From: Streptomyces sp. CB03234
Lineage (GTDB): Bacteria; Actinomycetota; Actinomycetes; Streptomycetales; Streptomycetaceae
DNA: 64,000 bases
NCBI RefSeq assembly: GCF_001905885.1
Contig: NZ_LIYH01000009.1
Coordinates: forward strand, 62,001-126,000
Direction: 5' to 3'
The translations under genes were made by a program, and so were the position numbers. Below the pieces are notes generated by a model. It worked only from the letters and a program-made list of their open reading frames with translations. It did no database searches and was not told the DNA's origin. This document shows, piece by piece, positions 59,963-64,000 of the stretch (positions are counted from its first letter, which is position 1; the number at the start of each line of letters is the position of its first letter).

Positions 59963-62052
59963 GCTCGCTCCTTCGGCGTCAGGTCGTGCGGGGCGACGAC
60001 CGCCCGGCCGGCGCGCCGTTGGCAGAAGGCCTGCCAGTGGGCGTCGTGCCATGTGGTGCGGATGTCGGCCAGATGGCCGGGGCCGTCCCCGCCGAGGCTG
60101 TTGTCCAGCCTCCCCTGGAAGGCGCGGACGAGTTGCTCCGGCAGCGCGTCCCAGTGCTCCGCGACCGCGTCCTGCAGGGCTCGCGGGTCGGTGACGTTGC
60201 CGTGCCGGGGCCAGATCAGGGCCGGTGTGTGGGTGAGGAGTTCCTCCAGCATCAGGCCGAAGTCGGTCTCCGGGAGGGTGCTCACTCCCCATACGCAGCT
60301 GCCCGTACGGCGGCGGCCCAGCAGGTCCTGCAGGGCCTCGACGCTGCTGAGATCGTCGGGGGTGAGCCACGACGGACCTGGGTGGGCCCCGGTCTGCAAC
60401 GAGGTCAGGAGCTGGCTGCCGGTGTGCAGCAGGTCGTCGAGACGGATGCCAGGCGGCGGCGTCAGCAGGCCCGACCAGCGTGTGATGACGTCGTAGTCCA
60501 CGCCGAGCATGCGTCGGCCCCGGACCACCCGCCACTCCTCCGGCGGGGAATCCAGCAGCAGGAAGGTCGGGACCGACACGTCGATCGCCACCAGCTGGGC
60601 GCCCGCCGCGCTCAGCCAGGACACGGCCCAGCCGACCGCTTCGTCCAGCGCGGACGCCAAGGCGTCCCGGCCGGGCCGGCACGGGAACTCCGAGGCGTGG
60701 ACCACGGCCGAGCCGAACAGCAGCGACGCGTCCACCCGGACGACGTCCGCACCGCCGTCGTCGGCGACCACCAGGACCAGACGGGGCGTCGCCCGGGCCA
60801 GTTCCCGCAGTCGGCTGTTCAGCGCGGTCATGGCGCCCAGCTTGGTGGCCCAGGTCGTCAGTCGCTCTGGTGGGACCTCGCCCGGACCGGTCAGATGGGT
60901 GAGGGCCGCGACGAAGTGCACCAGCGTCCGGAGCCGGCGGTCGGGGTCGACGGGGGACGCGTCGAGAACGGCGTACTCGACCAGGTCCCGCAGGGACGGG
61001 CAGGGCACCTGTACCACCACGTCCAGCGGGAAGCCGCTGCGCGCCGCCGCCTTGCGGAGCAGGTCGTCGGTCAGGGCACGGCTGAAGGTCTCCTCGAGGA
61101 CGGTGAGAGTGGCCCCGCAGGTGCGCAGGTCCCGATGGAACTCCAGCACACGCCGGACGGCGGGCCGGCTCCGGCTCTCCTCCCCCAGCCGGGCCAGCCA
61201 GTCCGCCAGTTGTTCCGCGCTGTTGATCGCGTTGGTGCCGTCCAGCGGGCGCAGCACCTTCCGCATTCTCGCGTACGCCCTCGGGCCCAGGCAGCCGCTG
61301 GAACGACCCGCGGGGGCCTGGACGTTGCGGGCCAGCCAGAGAGATCCTCCGGGCACGGGGGAGCCGTTGAAGGTGCAGCCGCCGGGTTCCTGGACGGTGA
61401 TGCGATCGCGCAGCTCCTCGATCAGCCGGTCGTCGACCGTCAGGAACTCTCCCGCGTCCGGCACCCCCTTCTCCAGCAGCTCGGCGAGCCGGACGCTCAG
61501 GCTCATGTCCCACGCCGGCATGTGGGCGGAGGCGGCGAAGAGCAGGGACAGGCGCAGGGCGCCCTGTTTGAGTCCGGCCGTCGCGGAATGTGCGCCCGGC
61601 AGCGCGGCGGCGGCGTGGCAGGTGTCGACGACGGCCATCAGGCCGTTGAGGCCGGGGTCGTTGGCGACGGTGCCGAGCGCGGACGGCACGTCCAGCTGTC
61701 CGATCGCCGGGTCCTGCGCGCTGCCCGAGGTGACGAAGTACAGCGGGCCGCCGCAGCCGCCCGTCCCGTGTCCCAGCAGCGCCAGCACCAGAGGTCCGCC
61801 GTCGGCCTTCGCCCGGCCGAGCGCGGTCGCGAGGGCCTCCTCGACGCGTGCCTTGCCCAGCGCGGTGCCGACGAGCAGGGAGCCGGTGTCGCCCTCGCCG
61901 CGGTCGACGCAGGCTCCGATGTCCGGGTCGACCAGCGCCCGGTGCAGCCGGCGTGCGGCCTCCTCCAGGCCCGGGAGTTCCTCCGCGCCGGTGCACTGGG
62001 CGGCGACCACCAGCACATGGCGGGGTGGTGTCGGTGGGGCGAGGGCCGTCAC
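59959..62052 (-). CDS. Caspase-like protease with C-terminal VMAP-type region
   Basis: A 697-residue protein. GTG 62052 overlaps the hydrolase gene's stop (GTGA). The N-terminal caspase-like domain (about residues 10-260) has the catalytic His95 in 'LALLGHGTGG' and Cys145 in 'MAVVDTCHAAAA'. The rest (about residues 290-697) matches the C-terminal domain of vWA-MoxR-associated proteins (VMAP-C): 'TNAINSAEQLADWLARLGEE', 'LDVVVQVPCPSLRDLVEYAV', 'TFLLLDSPPEEWRVVRGRR' and a Trp/His-rich ending. VMAP proteins are the scaffold of the ternary system and often carry a peptidase effector. Activation could cut host proteins and cause cell death on infection; this is inferred from known conflict-system logic. 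Confidence 0.85.
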   Translation of the reverse strand: MTALAPPTPPRHVLVVAAQCTGAEELPGLEEAARRLHRALVDPDIGACVDRGEGDTGSLLVGTALGKARVEEALATALGRAKADGGPLVLALLGHGTGGCGGPLYFVTSGSAQDPAIGQLDVPSALGTVANDPGLNGLMAVVDTCHAAAALPGAHSATAGLKQGALRLSLLFAASAHMPAWDMSLSVRLAELLEKGVPDAGEFLTVDDRLIEELRDRITVQEPGGCTFNGSPVPGGSLWLARNVQAPAGRSSGCLGPRAYARMRKVLRPLDGTNAINSAEQLADWLARLGEESRSRPAVRRVLEFHRDLRTCGATLTVLEETFSRALTDDLLRKAAARSGFPLDVVVQVPCPSLRDLVEYAVLDASPVDPDRRLRTLVHFVAALTHLTGPGEVPPERLTTWATKLGAMTALNSRLRELARATPRLVLVVADDGGADVVRVDASLLFGSAVVHASEFPCRPGRDALASALDEAVGWAVSWLSAAGAQLVAIDVSVPTFLLLDSPPEEWRVVRGRRMLGVDYDVITRWSGLLTPPPGIRLDDLLHTGSQLLTSLQTGAHPGPSWLTPDDLSSVEALQDLLGRRRTGSCVWGVSTLPETDFGLMLEELLTHTPALIWPRHGNVTDPRALQDAVAEHWDALPEQLVRAFQGRLDNSLGGDGPGHLADIRTTWHDAHWQAFCQRRAGRAVVAPHDLTPKERA

Positions 62053-63017
62053 GGCAGCAGCGCCTGCACGATGGGACCGGCCACCTCGGCGTGCTCCAGG
62101 TATGTGGTGGCCGTGTGGGTCCAGAGCCCGGCGGACCTCACGGGGGCGGTCTCCGCCTTCACGCCCCGGCCGCTCGGCGCGATCCAGTCGGCCAGCCGGG
62201 GGCGTCCGGCGATGACGTCGTCGCGGTCCCAGAAGTTCAGCCACGCGCCCACGTTCTCCGGGCAGGACGGCGGCCGTGGCACGAGCCGCTGGAGGACCAC
62301 ACCGCCGAGCGCGAGGGGGGAGCCGAGCGTCACCCACAGGTCGACGGGGCCTTCGTACTCGTGCAGTGCCTCGTAGGCCACGACGGTGCCGAGGGAGTGC
62401 GCGACGACGACGAGCGGACGGGACGGATCCCAGCCGTCCAGCACCCGGGACCGGACGGCTGCGCCGAGGGCCGCCTTGTCGCCCTGCCGGTTCAAGTACC
62501 GTGCCACCTGGGCGAGGTGCAGCGCGAACGCCTGGCCGTTCAGCCACTGTGCCGTCTGCCGTAGGCCCGGAAGCTGGAGGAGCGTCGTGGTCACCCACAC
62601 CAGCCGGCGCCCGAACTCCCCGGGCCCCTGGGCCCGGCTGCCGGAGGCGAGGGCGTCCAGATGGTGCCGGGCCTGTCCGGCGACCCGGGCCTCGCGCGAG
62701 CCCGTCTCCGGCGGGAACCGCTCGGCGAGCTCCTCCACCATCGCGTCCAGCAGACGCGCGACGAACTCCTCCTCCGACGGATCCAACTCCCCGGCCGACG
62801 GCCCCCCTTGGGCACCCCTGGGAGTGAACAGAGCGCTGTAGTCCGCGAACCTCGCGTCCGCGAGCCAGCCCTGAGTGAGCGCCGAAACCGACTCCGCGTG
62901 CCCGGCCGCACGCGCACCGGTGGCCAGCGCCCGCAGCCACTGCCGCCGTTCCGTCTCCGCGTCGCGGAGTCCGCCGATGCCGTGCACGAACACGAGCTGC
63001 GGCTTCACCGTCGCCAC
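62049..63017 (-). CDS. Alpha/beta-hydrolase (lipase/esterase-like) of the VMAP operon
   Basis: About 322 residues. GTG 63017 is preferred to an in-frame ATG at 63056 because GGGGAAGGG lies at the right distance. The fold shows 'QLVFVHGIGGLRDAE' (oxyanion loop), a nucleophile elbow 'VVVAHSLGTVVAYE' (Ser in AHSLG), 'LWVTLGSPLALGG' and 'LWTHTATTYL' with the likely catalytic His. There is no signal peptide, so it acts inside the cell. It is the first gene of the four-gene operon. A second effector that attacks membrane lipids is an attractive guess, since hydrolases occur in conflict systems. Confidence 0.82.
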   Translation of the reverse strand: MATVKPQLVFVHGIGGLRDAETERRQWLRALATGARAAGHAESVSALTQGWLADARFADYSALFTPRGAQGGPSAGELDPSEEEFVARLLDAMVEELAERFPPETGSREARVAGQARHHLDALASGSRAQGPGEFGRRLVWVTTTLLQLPGLRQTAQWLNGQAFALHLAQVARYLNRQGDKAALGAAVRSRVLDGWDPSRPLVVVAHSLGTVVAYEALHEYEGPVDLWVTLGSPLALGGVVLQRLVPRPPSCPENVGAWLNFWDRDDVIAGRPRLADWIAPSGRGVKAETAPVRSAGLWTHTATTYLEHAEVAGPIVQALLP

Positions 63018-63265
63018 CAACAGGCCCTTCCCCCACCTCAGTTCCGTGCAGGCCATCTTGCCTTGTGAGGGGCCGGAGGCGGAACTCGGAGCACACATGG
63101 CGAGGAGGTCACCCCGGGCAACCACCCGGGCTGGAGCACCGTGTGCGGCACATCTGCGTCAGGCGCTCGATGCGGGCCACGGCACTCTGCGCGCCAGTGG
63201 ACAGCGCGCAGAGTGCCGGTGAAGCGGCGTGCCGGTAAAGCGGCCGGACCGCGGGACTGACCGAC

Positions 63266-63508
63266 TCAGCCGCCGCTCTTACGCCTGAACGACCGCTGGC
63301 TCGCAGCCGGGCCGTGCGCCGCACGCACCTTCGACGCATCCGGGTTGGCGGCAACATCGGCAGCGTCCGCCTGCGCACCCCGCTTGCGCGCCAGGGCTTC
63401 ACGGAACTTGCGCTTGAGGTCGTAGTTGCCGTCGCTGTCCGGCGCCAGCGGGGGCGTCTCGGGGCCGGCCGGCTCCGAACCTTCCGGGGTTGCGGGCTCT
63501 GCGGTCAT
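63266..63508 (-). CDS. DUF5302 protein
   Basis: An 80-residue protein. ATG 63508 has AGGAGG eight bases upstream; the longer start at 63541 lacks it. The acidic Pro-rich first half and 'YDLKRKFREALARKRG' with the C-terminal 'HGPAASQRSFRRKSGG' match DUF5302, a small conserved actinobacterial family of unknown function. It lies between the VMAP operon promoter region and the RNA helicase gene. Confidence 0.9.
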   Translation of the reverse strand: MTAEPATPEGSEPAGPETPPLAPDSDGNYDLKRKFREALARKRGAQADAADVAANPDASKVRAAHGPAASQRSFRRKSGG

Positions 63509-63616
63509 GGTGACCTCCTGGGTTCGGGGGTGGGCCGGCACAGCTTGTCATGCCGGGCGCCGGCGACATCATCCTGCTCCGGTTTCGGCGGGAGATTCGC
63601 TGACAGGCAACGGCTC

Positions 63617-64000
63617 TCAGCCGTTGCGACGCACGAGGGCGGCCTTGCGCGCCTCGGCGAGCTTGCGTGCCTCGCCGGCCTTTCGGGACGTGCCGCCGGC
63701 GCCGCGGGAGGGGTCCTTGCTGGTGCCGAGGCCACGGAAGGGAGCGTTGCTGTTCTTGGGTCGGGGGATGGCGGGCGCGCCGTCGAGCGGGGTGCCGGAG
63801 GGAGCCCTGGCGCCGGTGATCCGGCTCAGTTCCGCCTCGCCCGAGCGCACCTTGGTGACGGTCGGCTCGATGCCGGCCCCGGCCATCATGAGGCTCGTCT
63901 CGCGGCGCTGGCCCGCCAGCACGAGCGTGACCACGCTGCCGGACTCACCGGCGCGGGCGGTACGGCCGGCCCGGTGCACGTAGTCCTTGGGGTCGGTGGG
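63617..64000 (-). CDS. DEAD-box RNA helicase, C-terminal part (5' end off the window)
   Basis: The last 127 residues of a DEAD-box RNA helicase. Motif VI 'YVHRAGRTARAGESGSV' is intact at the right edge, followed by a low-complexity basic tail ('RKAGEARKLAEARKAALVRR'). Such enzymes unwind RNA in ribosome assembly and decay and are important in the cold. The N-terminal domain is beyond the window. Confidence 0.92.
   Translation of the reverse strand, partial: PTDPKDYVHRAGRTARAGESGSVVTLVLAGQRRETSLMMAGAGIEPTVTKVRSGEAELSRITGARAPSGTPLDGAPAIPRPKNSNAPFRGLGTSKDPSRGAGGTSRKAGEARKLAEARKAALVRRNG

Noticed and set aside
1..64000. tRNA, rRNA genes or CRISPR arrays
   Set aside because: No cloverleaf-like sequence, rRNA-like stretch or regular spaced repeat was found on reading either strand.

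Overview
The window is a stretch of a high-GC actinobacterial chromosome, almost certainly a Streptomyces. The signs are GC-saturated third codon positions, many GTG and TTG starts, GTGA/ATGA stop-start overlaps, and families typical of Streptomyces: DUF6777, DUF5302, a class F sortase, a resuscitation-promoting-factor hydrolase, PAS-GAF-SpoIIE phosphatases and the SAV_2336-type vWA domain. About 53 protein genes were recognised. No tRNA, rRNA or CRISPR was seen.

Layout. 1-8.9 kb: cell-surface genes (repeat lipoprotein cut by the window edge, proline-rich membrane protein, DUF4239-like protein, two paralogous tail-anchored secreted proteins, class F sortase, polysaccharide deacetylase, CapA-type lipoprotein), a broken amino-acid permease and an ECF sigma factor. 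8.9-14.8 kb: a LytS/LytR-type two-component system around a sodium:solute symporter/DUF485 pair, then an orphan ZAS anti-sigma factor. 14.8-20.6 kb: Fpg-family glycosylase, WS/DGAT acyltransferase, PAS-GAF-SpoIIE phosphatase, DUF6777 lipoprotein. 20.6-29.6 kb: an operator-flanked promoter driving a YndJ-like/DUF1990/lipase-maturation-factor operon, a 56-residue peptide gene, an odd zinc-ribbon SDR protein, an Rpf-LysM-M23 hydrolase, 6-phosphogluconate dehydrogenase and panD.

29.6-34.5 kb: an island of lower GC with unrecognised genes and an AbiEii-type toxin-antitoxin pair. It is flanked by about 100-bp direct repeats made of the panD leader and first ten codons (about 90% identical). 34.7-36.1 kb: a DUF1963 gene followed by a duplicated copy of its own 3' end.

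36.1-53.7 kb: a secreted-toxin region, all on the minus strand. A protein with NucA/NucB-like and NS-endonuclease-like regions comes first. Next are two giant paralogous polymorphic toxins (1330 and 1446 aa: signal peptide, ALF repeats, very long Ala-rich coiled coil, pretoxin linker) with unrelated C-terminal toxin tips, one behind a HINT domain, each followed by a small candidate immunity gene. ALF-repeat, ricin-lectin and AbfB-domain secreted proteins complete the region.

54-64 kb: an enoyl-CoA hydratase, then a four-gene operon with 4- and 8-bp overlaps: alpha/beta hydrolase, caspase-like protease with a VMAP-C-type tail, MoxR AAA+ ATPase, and a vWA (SAV_2336-type)-DEAD helicase-DUF3427 fusion. 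This matches the computationally described vWA-MoxR-VMAP ternary conflict systems, with a helicase effector fused to the vWA component and a substituted helicase motif VI. A DUF5302 gene and the C-terminus of a DEAD-box RNA helicase close the window.

The two most exciting regions are the twin polymorphic-toxin locus (39.4-49.2 kb) and the VMAP-helicase operon (55.1-63.0 kb). The panD-flanked island is the clearest sign of past DNA insertion.
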